A stretch of DNA of 16,660 nucleotides from Salinarimonas sp051117315 (GTDB lineage Bacteria > Pseudomonadota > Alphaproteobacteria > Rhizobiales > Beijerinckiaceae). Positions 1 through 8,796 of this stretch are shown piece by piece; position 1 is the stretch's first letter, and every line of letters starts with the position of its first letter. Position numbers and translations under genes: made by a program. Below the pieces are notes generated by a model that saw nothing but the letters and a program-made list of their open reading frames with translations, was not told the DNA's origin and ran no database searches. The stretch spans positions 1 through 16,660 of the forward strand of contig JBNPEA010000113.1 of NCBI GenBank assembly GCA_051117315.1. Direction: 5' to 3'.

Positions 1-1692
1 GCGGACGTGGCCGCGGACCTGCTCCGGCCCCAGGCGTGCGGCGAGGACCCTCGGCAGCGGGCCGATCTCGATCGGGGCGCCACGCTCGACCAGCTGGTGG
101 GCGACGCTCTCGCGCAGCGTCTCGACCAGGCCCGTCAGCTCGACGGGCTCGGCCACGAGCACGCGGCGGCCCTCGCGGGAGAGCTTGAGGATGGCGTTGA
201 TCAGCCGGTCCATCTTCTGCGTCGAGGCGCGGATGAAGCCGAGCGCCTCCGGCAGGTCGGTCTCGATCGCGCGGCGTGCATCGTCGCTCGCGATCTGCGG
301 CGCCGCCTCGGCCACCTCGGCGAGGAAGGCCTCGACGTCGCCGCGCACCGCCTCGAGCTCGGCGGTGAAGCCCATCACGTTGACGAGCGGTGCCCGCAGG
401 TCGTGGCTGACGATGTAGGCGAAGCGCTGGATCTCCTCGTTGGCCGCGGTCAGCTCCGCGGTACGGGCCTGAACCGCCCGCTCGAGGTTGACGTTGAGCT
501 CGGCCAGACGCGAACGGGCGCGCTCCAGCTGCGCGGTGCGCCGCTCGACACGGTGCTCCAGCGTGTGGTTGAGCTCCTCCACCTCCGCCCGCGCCTGCTC
601 CGCCGCGTCGACGGCGCGGGCCTGGCGGACGCTGGCGGCGGTGAGCAGGCCGGTGGCGGCGAGGCCGACGATGAAGATGAAGGGCGTGAACACCCGCGGC
701 GAGGCGCGCTCGAACAGCGGCGTCGTCTTCAGCACCACGGTCCACGTCCGGTCGGCGATCGAGATGCGCTCGGCGGTGCGGAAGCCCAGCCGCCCGGGCT
801 CGCCGGCGTCGCTCGTGCTGTAGAGCAGCGTCTCCGGGCGCGCGGTCTCGCCGTCGTAGACGGAGAAGCCGACCTCGCCCCCGCGCCCCTGCGACAGGGC
901 GCGATGGAACAGGTCGCCGGCGCGGAAGGGCGCGTAGACCCAGCCTTCCAGCTGGCGCCGACGCTCCTCGACCGTCTCGGGAATGCGACCGTCCTGGTAG
1001 ACCGGAAGATAGATCAGGAACCCGGGCTGAACGTCCTCGCTCGTCTCCTGGATGAGCGTGACGCGTCCGGACGCGGTCGAGCGACCGCGGTCGCGCGCGC
1101 GCAGCATCGCGGCGTGCCGCGTCGCCTCCGACGCCATGTCGAAGCCGATCGCCTGGCGATTACGGGTGTCCTCGGGCTGGAGCAGCACGATGGCGGTGCG
1201 CAGGTCGTCCTGCACCTCCCTCTCGGCCGCGTCCGGCCAGACCGCGAAGCCCGCATCGCCCTGCGCGCGCAGCTCCGCCTCCAGCGCCGCCTCCGCGGCG
1301 GCGTCGGCGATCCGTGCGGCGTAGCCGACGCCCTGGATGCCGGGGTACTCCTCCTCGATGCGCATGCGCCGGACGAGCGCCGCGAAGTTCTGCCGACCGA
1401 CGGAATCCTCTGCCGCGAAATGTGCCGCCACGCCGCGCAGCAGCCCGACGTAGAGGCTCATCCGCTCGTCGATCGAGATCACGCGCTGGGCGACGAGGGA
1501 CTGGAAGCGCTGCGCATCGCGCTCGGCGGCGATGCGGTCGTAAGCCAGGCCGGCGATCAGGGTGCTGGCGAGGCCGACGGCGAACACCACGGCGGGAGCG
1601 CGAAGATTGCGCCCCGACAGGCGCGTGAGCCGCTCCCGCAACGTCCTCGCACCGCCGGCGTCGTCTCGCCGTGCGGCGTTCATGTCGTCCAT
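1..1692 (-). CDS. CHASE-domain sensor histidine kinase (C-terminus beyond window)
   Basis: Membrane-bound sensor kinase; 564 residues are visible before the gene runs off the left edge. In order: a short cytoplasmic tail, a first membrane helix at about 33-53, an extracytoplasmic CHASE-type sensory domain at about 65-330 (family-like YPGIQGVGYA at 116-125), a second helix at about 335-354, a long coiled coil at 356-422, and a HisKA dimerisation domain whose phospho-acceptor is His430 in SHDLRAPL. The HATPase domain must lie beyond position 1. The coiled coil contains two 25-residue tandem units (374-398 and 399-423). The CHASE ligand cannot be predicted. The start at 1692 has only a weak purine-rich stretch upstream; Met4 at 1683 is an alternative. 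It is divergent from the xerD pair. No response regulator is visible, so the partner is unknown. Confidence 0.9.
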   Translation of the reverse strand, partial: MDDMNAARRDDAGGARTLRERLTRLSGRNLRAPAVVFAVGLASTLIAGLAYDRIAAERDAQRFQSLVAQRVISIDERMSLYVGLLRGVAAHFAAEDSVGRQNFAALVRRMRIEEEYPGIQGVGYAARIADAAAEAALEAELRAQGDAGFAVWPDAAEREVQDDLRTAIVLLQPEDTRNRQAIGFDMASEATRHAAMLRARDRGRSTASGRVTLIQETSEDVQPGFLIYLPVYQDGRIPETVEERRRQLEGWVYAPFRAGDLFHRALSQGRGGEVGFSVYDGETARPETLLYSTSDAGEPGRLGFRTAERISIADRTWTVVLKTTPLFERASPRVFTPFIFIVGLAATGLLTAASVRQARAVDAAEQARAEVEELNHTLEHRVERRTAQLERARSRLAELNVNLERAVQARTAELTAANEEIQRFAYIVSHDLRAPLVNVMGFTAELEAVRGDVEAFLAEVAEAAPQIASDDARRAIETDLPEALGFIRASTQKMDRLINAILKLSREGRRVLVAEPVELTGLVETLRESVAHQLVERGAPIEIGPLPRVLAARLGPEQVRGHVR

Positions 1693-1949
1693 GCCGTCGC
1701 TCTTGCTTCTCGTCCCGTGCCGCACCTGCGCGCCTCACCGTGCGCGAGCGCGCACGACGGCACTAGCCAACGCGCGCGCGCGTCGCTGGTTCCCCGCCCA
1801 TGGTTCGCCTGCTCGCCGATGGCCGCCCACCCTCCGCCGCCCGACCTGCTTGGTCGCAGCGGCCGCGGGCGGGACTAGGCAAGGCGGAGCCGGGCGCTTA
1901 AGGTCCAGCGCGTCGTGCTGGCTCGGTTCCGTGGCCGGGAGATGGCGCG
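1693..1949. promoter_or_regulatory. Divergent intergenic region between kinase and xerD pair
   Basis: 257 bases with no convincing gene, which should hold the promoters for the kinase (minus) and for the small membrane protein plus xerD (plus). It contains a 14-base alternating CG tract (1770-1783) and a single TTAA at about 1898. I could not pick out a clear -35/-10 pair. Confidence 0.4.
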
Positions 1950-2147
1950 ATGCGGGTCGTTTCGTGTCGCCCGCGGTCCAACAGCCGAGAGCCCTGCGTC
2001 TTGCCCACCCTGTTCCGCCTCGTCGTGATGCTCGGCCTGCTGGCCGGGCTGGTCTATGCCGGCATGTGGGCGCTGGCCCTGTTCGTGGAGCCGGACGTGC
2101 GCGAGATCAGCACGACCGTGCCGCCCTCCCGGCTCGCCCCGCGATGA
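1950..2147 (+). CDS. Small single-pass membrane protein upstream of xerD
   Basis: 65-residue protein with one hydrophobic segment at about 20-45, then a short polar tail ending VPPSRLAPR. From memory, Hyphomicrobiales genomes often carry a similar small single-helix protein just before xerD with a comparable FVEP...PPSR tail; its function is unknown. The ATG at 1950 has a good Shine-Dalgarno (GGGAGA at 1937-1942, 7-base spacer). An in-frame TTG at 2001 would remove the atypical polar, Cys-containing first 17 residues and give a 48-residue protein starting right at the helix. Its TGA overlaps the xerD ATG (ATGA at 2144-2147), so the two are probably translationally coupled. Confidence 0.7.
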   Translation: MRVVSCRPRSNSREPCVLPTLFRLVVMLGLLAGLVYAGMWALALFVEPDVREISTTVPPSRLAPR

Positions 2148-3214
2148 GCGGGCCGGCGCGGTCCGGTCGCGGATCCGGCCCCGAACGCCGCTCCCGCCCG
2201 GCCCCCGGCGACGGCCGGCTCGTCGGGCTCTTCCTCGACATGCTCGCGGCGGAGCGCGGCGCGGCCGGCAACACGCTCGACGCCTACGGCCGCGACCTCG
2301 CCGACTATCTCGAGTACCTGGCCGAGACCGGCACGGCAGCGCTCGAGGCGCGGGCCGAGACCGTGCGCGGCTTCCTCGCGTCCATCGCCGAGCGCGGGCT
2401 GAAGGCGTCCTCGAGCGCCAGGCGGCTCTCCGCGGTGCGGCGCTTCCACGCCTTCCTGCTGGCGGAGGGTCTCGCCGGCCATGATCCCACCGCGACGATC
2501 CACGGGCCGAAGCAGGCGCGGGCGCTGCCCAGGACGCTCTCCGTGGAGGAGGTGGATCGGCTCCTCGCCGTCGCCGGCGAGGCGGCGGGCGATCCGGCGC
2601 TCGGCCCCAAGGCGCGGCTGCGGGCGCTCAGGTTGCGCTGCCTGCTCGAATATCTCTACGCGACGGGCCTGCGCGTCTCCGAGCTCGTGGCCCTGCCGCG
2701 CGCGGCGGCGCGCACCCGCGAGCGCGCCCTCGTCATCCGTGGCAAGGGCGGCAAGGAGCGGCTCGTGCCGGTGACGGAGCCCGCGCGCGCCGCGGCGCAG
2801 GACTATCTCGCGGCGTTGGAGCGGGACGGCGCCGAGGACGCGCGTCGCGATGCGCGCCGCGACGCGAATGCCGCCTGGCTGTTTCCCGCCGACAGCGACA
2901 GCGGCCATCTCACCCGCCAGGCCTTCGCCCGCGAGCTGAAGGCGCTCGCCGGCGCCGCCGGCATCCCCGCCCGGCTGGTGAGCCCGCACGTGCTGCGCCA
3001 CGCCTTCGCCAGCCACCTCCTGCAGAACGGAGCCGACCTGCGCGTGATCCAGGAGCTGCTCGGCCATGCCGACATCGCCACGACGCAGATCTACACCCAC
3101 GTGCTCGACGCGCGCGTCGCCGCGATGGTGCGCGACCTGCATCCGCTCGGCGACGCCCGGCCGGAGGCCGACCCGCCCGTGGTGCCGGATGGCGAGGACG
3201 ACGGCGCCGGCTGA
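2144..3214 (+). CDS. xerD: Tyrosine recombinase XerD
   Basis: Site-specific tyrosine recombinase, 356 residues, which with XerC resolves chromosome dimers at dif under FtsK control. An N-terminal SAM-like core-binding domain spans about 24-110 and the catalytic domain about 130-335. All catalytic positions are visible: Arg177 (TGLRVSEL), Lys201 (GKGGKER), His282 and Arg285 (HVLRH), His308 (LLGHADI) and nucleophile Tyr317 (TQIYTHV). The start overlaps the stop of the preceding small gene and has no Shine-Dalgarno of its own, consistent with coupling. A DARRDARRDAN stretch (232-242) looks like a small insertion made by tandem duplication, and the Asp/Pro-rich tail after 335 looks disordered. 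XerD is preferred over XerC because of the small membrane gene partner and general similarity; XerC cannot be excluded without alignment. Confidence 0.9.
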   Translation: MSGPARSGRGSGPERRSRPAPGDGRLVGLFLDMLAAERGAAGNTLDAYGRDLADYLEYLAETGTAALEARAETVRGFLASIAERGLKASSSARRLSAVRRFHAFLLAEGLAGHDPTATIHGPKQARALPRTLSVEEVDRLLAVAGEAAGDPALGPKARLRALRLRCLLEYLYATGLRVSELVALPRAAARTRERALVIRGKGGKERLVPVTEPARAAAQDYLAALERDGAEDARRDARRDANAAWLFPADSDSGHLTRQAFARELKALAGAAGIPARLVSPHVLRHAFASHLLQNGADLRVIQELLGHADIATTQIYTHVLDARVAAMVRDLHPLGDARPEADPPVVPDGEDDGAG

Positions 3215-3217
3215 GGC

Positions 3218-4855
3218 TCAGGTGATCACGCTCGGCTCGGCGCGCCCGGTACGCGCCTCGATGCCGGCGATCTTCCGGGCGGCGGCGGTCACCGGCGCCA
3301 GGGCCGCGCCGACGTCGCGGTCGTGGTCGCCGTCGGCGGGCTCGTAGCGCTCGAGATAGACCCGCAGCGTCGCCCCCGCCGTGCCCGTGCCAGACAGGCG
3401 ATAGACCGCGCGACCTCCGTTCGCGAAGTAGATCCGCACGCCCTGGGCTTGCGTGATCGAGCCGTCCACCGGGTCCGTGTAGGCGAAGTCGTCCGCGGCC
3501 TCGACGCGCAGTCCGGCGACCTCCGTGCCGGGCAGGGTCGGCAGGCGGGCGCGCAGGTCGTCCATCAGCGCCTGGGCGGCCGCGGCGTCGACCTCCTCGT
3601 AGTCGTGGCGCTGGTAGTAGTCCCGCCCGAAGCGGGCCCAGTGCGCCCGCACCAGCGCGTCCGCGCTCTCGCCGGTCTTGGCCAGGATGTCGAGCCACAG
3701 CAGAACCGCCCACAGCCCGTCCTTCTCGCGCACGTGGAACGAGCCGGTGCCGGCGCTCTCCTCGCCGCACAGCGAGATCAGCCCCGCGTCGAGGAGGTTG
3801 GCGAAGAACTTCCAGCCGGTCGGCGTCTCGTAGGCCGTCACGCCGAGCGCCGCGGCGACGCGGTCGACGGCGCGGCTCGTCGGCATCGAGCGCGCGACCC
3901 CGGCGACACCGCCGGCATAGCCCGGCGCCAGATGGGCGTTCGCGGCGAGGATCGCCAGCGAATCGGAGGGCGTGACGAACATGCCCGGCGCGACGATCAT
4001 GTTGCGATCGCCGTCGCCGTCGGACGCGGCGGCGAAGTCGAGCCGGTCGGGCCCGGTCATCAGCGCCACGAGCTCGGCGTTATGGACCGGGTTGGGGTCC
4101 GGATGGTGCCCGCCGAAGTCGGGCAGCGGCGTGCCGTTGACCACGGTCCCCGCCGGCGCGCCGAGCCGCTCCTCCAGGATCGCCGTCGCGTAGGGGCCGG
4201 TGACGGCGCTCATGGCGTCGAAGCGCATGCGGAAGCCCCGGGCGAACAGGCCGGCGATGGCGTCGAGGTCGACGAACTCGGCCATCAGGGCGGCGTAGTC
4301 CGTGACGGGATCGACGATCTCGACGATGGTGTCGCCGAGCCGCGTCTCCCCGAGCGAGCCGAGGTCGAGATCCGGCGCGCGGGCGATGCGGTACGCCGTC
4401 ATGGCGCTCGCCCGCTCGTGGATCGCGCGCGTGACGCTCTCGGGTGCCGGGCCGCCGTGCGAGACGTTGAACTTGATGCCGAAATCGCCGTCCGGGCCGC
4501 CGGGATTGTGGCTCGCCGAGAGCACGATCCCGCCGGCCGCGCCGCGCTTGCGGATCAGGCCGGAGGCGGCGGGCGTCGAGAGCAGGCCCTCGGCGCCGAC
4601 GACGAGGCGCCCGATCCCGTTCGCCGCCGCCATGCGCGCAATGACCTGCACCACCTCGCGCACGAGGTAGCGCCCGTCGCCGCCCACGACGAGCGTGGCG
4701 GCCGGCCTGTCCGGCACGCCGTCGAGGATCGCCTGCACGAAGGTCTCGACGTAGTGCGGCTGGCGGAACACCGCCGTCTTCTTGCGCAGGCCGGAGGTGC
4801 CGGGCTTCTGGTCCGGAAAGGGCGTGGTCTCGACGGTGTCGACGGCGATGGTCAT
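3218..4855 (-). CDS. pgm: Phosphoglucomutase (alpha-D-glucose 1,6-bisphosphate type)
   Basis: Interconverts glucose-6-phosphate and glucose-1-phosphate in the cytoplasm, feeding UDP-glucose, glycogen and surface polysaccharide (the role of Agrobacterium/Rhizobium ExoC). At 545 residues it has the normal length for glucose-specific Pgm. Landmarks: GTSGLRKKT at 19-27, phosphoserine Ser115 in SASHNPGGPDGD, Mg2+-binding Asp279/281/283 in DGDGDRN, sugar-binding GEES at 364-367 followed by FHVREKDG, and the phosphate loop RLSGTGT at 486-492. All four active-site segments are intact. The ATG at 4855 has GGGAG five bases upstream; a 17-residue in-frame upstream extension lacks family similarity. It is last in a minus-strand run after DUF2339 and the epimerase, and ends 3 bases from the convergent xerD stop. 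Confidence 0.95.
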   Translation of the reverse strand: MTIAVDTVETTPFPDQKPGTSGLRKKTAVFRQPHYVETFVQAILDGVPDRPAATLVVGGDGRYLVREVVQVIARMAAANGIGRLVVGAEGLLSTPAASGLIRKRGAAGGIVLSASHNPGGPDGDFGIKFNVSHGGPAPESVTRAIHERASAMTAYRIARAPDLDLGSLGETRLGDTIVEIVDPVTDYAALMAEFVDLDAIAGLFARGFRMRFDAMSAVTGPYATAILEERLGAPAGTVVNGTPLPDFGGHHPDPNPVHNAELVALMTGPDRLDFAAASDGDGDRNMIVAPGMFVTPSDSLAILAANAHLAPGYAGGVAGVARSMPTSRAVDRVAAALGVTAYETPTGWKFFANLLDAGLISLCGEESAGTGSFHVREKDGLWAVLLWLDILAKTGESADALVRAHWARFGRDYYQRHDYEEVDAAAAQALMDDLRARLPTLPGTEVAGLRVEAADDFAYTDPVDGSITQAQGVRIYFANGGRAVYRLSGTGTAGATLRVYLERYEPADGDHDRDVGAALAPVTAAARKIAGIEARTGRAEPSVIT

Positions 4856-4966
4856 GCGATCTCCCGAGGCGATTGCGGATGCGGTGCGGACGTTGCGCGG
4901 CAGCATAACGATCGGCGCGCCGTGATCTATCCCCTTGGCGTGATACCCTTGGTGCGGCGCTCGCGG

Positions 4967-7699
4967 CTATCGCCCCGCCGGGTCGGCGGCGGGCCGCCGC
5001 GCCACGAGGCGCTGCCATACGAGCCCAATCCCGCCGAGCGCCAGGCCGAGTCCGATGAAGGAGACCGCGCGCAGCACGCCCTCCAGGTTCGCGGGATCGA
5101 CCAGGAAGACCTTGACCACGGCCGCGCCGAGGAACGCCATGGAGACGAGACGCGCGCGCCGTTCGTCGCGCAGGAAGCCGACGGCGAGCGCCGCCAGCGC
5201 CATCACGATCAGGGCGGCGGAATAGGCCCACATCTCGGCCTCCGAGGGCGGGCGCTCGATCCCGATCCGCGCGCCCTGCGCCGCATGGCGGATCGCGAGC
5301 CCGACCCAGGCGACGGCGAGCGCGAGGGAGAGCCAGCCCGCGGCGGCGACGAACCAGGCGGGCCGGACCGGGCGCGCGGCGATGGCCAGCACCGCGGCGA
5401 GGGCGGCGGGGAGCGCGTAGGCGAGGAGAAGGTCGTTGAGCACCGGCGGCCCCGCGATCGGGTCGTCGGTGAGGAGCGGGTTCGCGCCGCCGGCGAGGCC
5501 CAGCGCCACGAAGCCGAGGGACAGAGCCGCGAAGGCGAGGCTCGCCCAGCGGGTGACGGGGTCGCGCCGGGCGAGGTCGATGCGGGTCGCGAGCACGGAG
5601 AAGGCGAGGGCGGCGGTGGCGAGGAGGCCGACCTCCAGGTGCCCCGTCGTGGACGCCAGCGGGTCGCCGCCGTGCAGCGCGTGGCGGATCTGGAAGAAGA
5701 CGAGGAAGGCACCGAGCACGAAGGCGAGGCTCTCGGCGAAGCGGGAGACGCCGTCGCGGCGGGTGCGGTCGAGCAGGCGTGCGGCGAGCGCGAAGGCCGC
5801 CGCCGGCACGCCGTAGCCGACGAGAAGCCAGTTGAACAGGATCGCGCGCCCGGGCGTGTCCGTCAGCACGGGATCCGCGACGAGCCGCACCAGCACGACG
5901 AAGCCGAGGACGCCCACGGCCCAGCGCAGGGTGCCGATGCGGGTGCGGTCGGCGACGAAGGCGCTGCCGAGCGCCGACAGGGCCAGCGCCACCGTCAGCG
6001 CGCCGCGATCCAGCGTGAAGACGAGGCCGGCGGCCAGCGCGGCGAGCGCCGCCGCGGCGCTGCCGGCCAGCAGCAGCCGCCCCGGCGTCTCGCCGTTCGC
6101 CTCCGGCAGCCGCGCCTGCAGCCGCGCCGCCAGAGCGGCATAGCCGGCCGCGAGGAGGGCCGCGACGGCGGCGAAGGGCACGACCGGGGCGGCCTCGAAC
6201 AGGGTGAACGCGTCCGTCAGCACCCAGTAGACCGTGACGAACGCGAGCAGCGGCGCGCCCGCGGCGGCGGCGGCGAGCGCGGCCGCCGGCAGGCGCGGCA
6301 GCGGCGTCCCGCGCAGGAGGCGCGCGCCCGACGCGGTCGCGATTCCCAGCGCGGCGAGCGCCGCGAAGGCGAGGAAGGTCTCAAGCGCCTCGGGCCAGGG
6401 CGGGCGGGCGACGCCGCCGGGGAGCACGCGCTGCGGCTCCACCCCCATCTCCCAGGCGAGCGGCCAGGTCGCGAGCGCGCCGGCGGTCACGATCGCCGCG
6501 AGCAGCGCGCCGGCCGCCGCCGGGGCGAAGCGCACGGCGACGCCCGTCAGCAGCGCGGCGACGGCGCCGGCGAAGGCCACCCGCGCACCGGGCCCGACAT
6601 CGCCGTCCGTCAGCGCGAGGAGCGCGAGCGCCGCGAAGCCCGCGAGCACGGCGCTCGCGACGAGATCGAGCCGCGGGCGCGCGGCGCGATCGCGCCCGTA
6701 GGGCAGGACGACGAAGGCGCCGGCGGCGAGCACAAGCTGCACGGCGAGATGGACGAGACCCGGCGCCGGCTCGTCGAAGGCGAGGACCGTCAGCACCACC
6801 GCCCACAGGCCGGCGCCGACGGCGGCGGACAAAGCGAGCCAGCGCCAGCGCCGCAGCCGCGCGACGCCGTAGGCGGCGATCGCCACGAAGGCGAGGTAGG
6901 GCGGCAGCGGCCACAGGCTCGGCGTGTCGCTCTCCACCAGCAGCGGCACCGCGAAGGCGCCGACGAGGCCGAGCGCGGCGAGGGCCGGACCGTGCAGGGC
7001 CGCCGCCAGCATGGTCGCCAGCGCGACGGCGGCCAGGAGCGCGAAGCCGCCCGCCGGGCCGATGAAGCCGTAGAGGGCGAATGCGGCGTAGACCACGGCG
7101 AAGGCCGTCGTCGCGCCAGCCGCGGTGAGCGCGCCCGGCGCATAGGCCCCGGCGAAGCCCGGCACCGACGCGGTGCGCCGCCGCAGGGCCTCGCCCGCCG
7201 CGATCAACGCCGCCGCGAACAGCGCGCCGAGCACGATCCGAGCGCCGGGGCCGAGCAGGCCGGCCTCGATCGAGGCGCGCACCAGGAAGACGCCGCCGAG
7301 CGCCAGCGCCAGCCCGCCGATCCACACCGCCCAGCGCGTCCCGAAGCGCTCCTCGAGGCCCGGCCGCGCGGCCGGAGGCGTGAGGATCGCCTCGGGAGGC
7401 GGCGGTGGAGGAGGCGGAGGAGGCGCGGCCGCGGCCTGCTCGGGAGGGGCGGCGGGAATCTCGATCGGCGGCGCCGGGTCGACGACCGGTGTCTCTTCTG
7501 CCTCCGGCTGCTCGGCTTGCGGCGGAGGCGGCGGTGCGACCCGCACGGCGGCGAGCGCCCGCTCCGCGGCGACGAGACGGCCCTCCAGGGCACGCACCCG
7601 CTGGCGCGCGTTGTAGGCGAGGACGAACGCCGCGATCGCCAGGACCGGGAGCGCGAGGACGGCGAGCGCGATCAGAAGGAAGAAGATTTCGTCGTCCAT
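4967..7699 (-). CDS. DUF2339 multi-pass inner-membrane protein
   Basis: 910-residue, Ala/Leu-rich integral membrane protein. It has an N-terminal helix at 4-28, a short charged coiled-coil-like stretch at 31-52, a Pro/Ala/Glu-rich linker at 54-112 with ten consecutive prolines (93-102), and then the DUF2339 region from about 118 (ERFGTRWAVWIGGLALALGG), with many hydrophobic segments running to the C-terminus. The family has no established function. Large multi-pass size suggests transport or envelope assembly, but that is only inference. The ATG at 7699 has a weak Shine-Dalgarno. It sits 71 bases after the epimerase gene and 111 bases before pgm on the same strand, so it may be co-transcribed with polysaccharide-precursor genes. 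The antisense frame is open for 1510 codons across this gene and pgm; that is a GC-bias shadow. Confidence 0.88.
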   Translation of the reverse strand: MDDEIFFLLIALAVLALPVLAIAAFVLAYNARQRVRALEGRLVAAERALAAVRVAPPPPPQAEQPEAEETPVVDPAPPIEIPAAPPEQAAAAPPPPPPPPPPEAILTPPAARPGLEERFGTRWAVWIGGLALALGGVFLVRASIEAGLLGPGARIVLGALFAAALIAAGEALRRRTASVPGFAGAYAPGALTAAGATTAFAVVYAAFALYGFIGPAGGFALLAAVALATMLAAALHGPALAALGLVGAFAVPLLVESDTPSLWPLPPYLAFVAIAAYGVARLRRWRWLALSAAVGAGLWAVVLTVLAFDEPAPGLVHLAVQLVLAAGAFVVLPYGRDRAARPRLDLVASAVLAGFAALALLALTDGDVGPGARVAFAGAVAALLTGVAVRFAPAAAGALLAAIVTAGALATWPLAWEMGVEPQRVLPGGVARPPWPEALETFLAFAALAALGIATASGARLLRGTPLPRLPAAALAAAAAGAPLLAFVTVYWVLTDAFTLFEAAPVVPFAAVAALLAAGYAALAARLQARLPEANGETPGRLLLAGSAAAALAALAAGLVFTLDRGALTVALALSALGSAFVADRTRIGTLRWAVGVLGFVVLVRLVADPVLTDTPGRAILFNWLLVGYGVPAAAFALAARLLDRTRRDGVSRFAESLAFVLGAFLVFFQIRHALHGGDPLASTTGHLEVGLLATAALAFSVLATRIDLARRDPVTRWASLAFAALSLGFVALGLAGGANPLLTDDPIAGPPVLNDLLLAYALPAALAAVLAIAARPVRPAWFVAAAGWLSLALAVAWVGLAIRHAAQGARIGIERPPSEAEMWAYSAALIVMALAALAVGFLRDERRARLVSMAFLGAAVVKVFLVDPANLEGVLRAVSFIGLGLALGGIGLVWQRLVARRPAADPAGR

Positions 7700-7770
7700 G
7701 ACGTCGCGCCCTCGCGAGCGGCCCCACCCGAGCCATCGCCACGCTTAGCGCAGATCGTACCCCTGCGCCA

Positions 7771-8796
7771 TCAGGTCGCGGGTCGCCCGACGTGCTCCCG
7801 GTACCACGCCACGAACCGCCGCACGCCCTCCTCGACGGGCGTCGCCGGCAGGTAGCCGGTGAGCGCCTCGAGCAGCTCCGCCCGGGCGAAGGTGGCGGTG
7901 ACGTCGCCCTTCTGCATCGGCAGCATCAGCTTGTTCGCCTCGACCCCGAGCGCACGCTCGATCGTCTCGATGAACGGCATCAGCCCCACCGGCTGGCCGC
8001 CGCCGATGTTCACCACGCGCCAGGGCGCCGCCGGCGAGAGCGAATCGATCGGCCCGACGGGTGCGCCCTCCACCGGAACGGCGTCGATCAGGCGCACGAT
8101 CGCCTCCACCAGGTCGTCGATGTAGGTGAAGTCGCGCTGCATGCGGCCTTCGCCGTAGACCTCGATCGGCTCGCCGGCGAGGGTCGCGCGCACGAACTTG
8201 AACAGCGCCATGTCCGGCCGGCCCCAGGGGCCGTAGACCGTGAAGAAGCGGAAGGCCGTAGTCGGCAGCTTCCACAGATGGCTGTAGGAATGCGCCATCG
8301 TCTCCGTCGCCTTCTTGGTGGCGGCGTAGAGGGTCAGCGGGTGGTCGGTGCGGTCGGTCTCGCCGAAGGGCATGTCCGCGTTGGCGCCGTAGACGGAGCT
8401 CGTCGAGGCCAGCAGGAAATGGCCGGGCGCATGCCGGCGCACGCCCTCCATCACGTTGAACGTGCCGACGAGGTTGGCGTCGACGTAGGCGCGCGGGTTC
8501 TCGAGCGAGTAGCGCACGCCCGCCTGGGCGGCGAGGTGGACGACGACATCGGGCGCCGCCTCGTCGAAGGCGTGCTGCAGGGCGGCGTCGTCCTCGAGCA
8601 TGATCTCGTGGGCGTGGAAGGCGTTCGAGCGGCGCAGCCGCGCGTGCCGGGCTTGCTTGAGCGCGACGTCGTAATACGGCGTCAGGCCGTCGATGCCGGT
8701 GACGAGCCAGCCGTCCGCCAGCAGGCGCGCGGCGACGTGGTACCCGATGAAGCCGGCCGTGCCGGTGACGAGTGCCTTGCGGGGTGATGCGGGCAT
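7771..8796 (-). CDS. lspL: UDP-glucuronate 4-epimerase (NAD-dependent SDR)
   Basis: Extended short-chain dehydrogenase/epimerase, 341 residues, converting UDP-glucuronate to UDP-galacturonate for lipopolysaccharide or capsule. The Rossmann motif TGTAGFIG lies at 11-18, the acidic NAD-ribose residue is probably Asp36 (GIDGLTPYYDVALK), LAAQAGVRYS is at 88-97, the catalytic Ser/Thr lie in STSSVYG (131-137), and the catalytic pair is Tyr157/Lys161 in YAATKK. RFFTVYGPWGRPDMA (183-197) is characteristic of the glucuronate epimerase subgroup (LspL/Cap1J/WbnF type). The ATG at 8796 has a strong Shine-Dalgarno (AAGGAG, 9-base spacer). A 238-residue upstream extension of the frame is antisense to the curli genes and is not real. 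It is first of the minus-strand run and divergent from the curli-like locus. Confidence 0.92.
   Translation of the reverse strand: MPASPRKALVTGTAGFIGYHVAARLLADGWLVTGIDGLTPYYDVALKQARHARLRRSNAFHAHEIMLEDDAALQHAFDEAAPDVVVHLAAQAGVRYSLENPRAYVDANLVGTFNVMEGVRRHAPGHFLLASTSSVYGANADMPFGETDRTDHPLTLYAATKKATETMAHSYSHLWKLPTTAFRFFTVYGPWGRPDMALFKFVRATLAGEPIEVYGEGRMQRDFTYIDDLVEAIVRLIDAVPVEGAPVGPIDSLSPAAPWRVVNIGGGQPVGLMPFIETIERALGVEANKLMLPMQKGDVTATFARAELLEALTGYLPATPVEEGVRRFVAWYREHVGRPAT

Noticed and set aside
1770..1783. 14-base alternating CG tract (possible Z-DNA or palindromic operator)
   Set aside because: Short alternating CG runs are expected in DNA of this composition, and nothing else supports a function.
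7..1878. 623-codon plus-strand open frame over the kinase
   Set aside because: The minus strand encodes a clear CHASE/HisKA protein with expected motifs; the plus frame has none.
2054..3142. 362-codon minus-strand frame over xerD
   Set aside because: xerD has a full catalytic set on the plus strand; the antisense frame matches nothing recognisable.
7748..7768. GCGCAG / CTGCGC inverted repeat between epimerase and DUF2339 genes
   Set aside because: Only a 6-bp stem with a 9-base loop and no T tract; too weak to call a terminator.
3323..7855. 1510-codon plus-strand open frame
   Set aside because: It is antisense to pgm, the DUF2339 gene and the end of the epimerase, and its product is an Arg/Gly/Glu-rich composition with no domain. 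A shadow caused by extreme GC bias.
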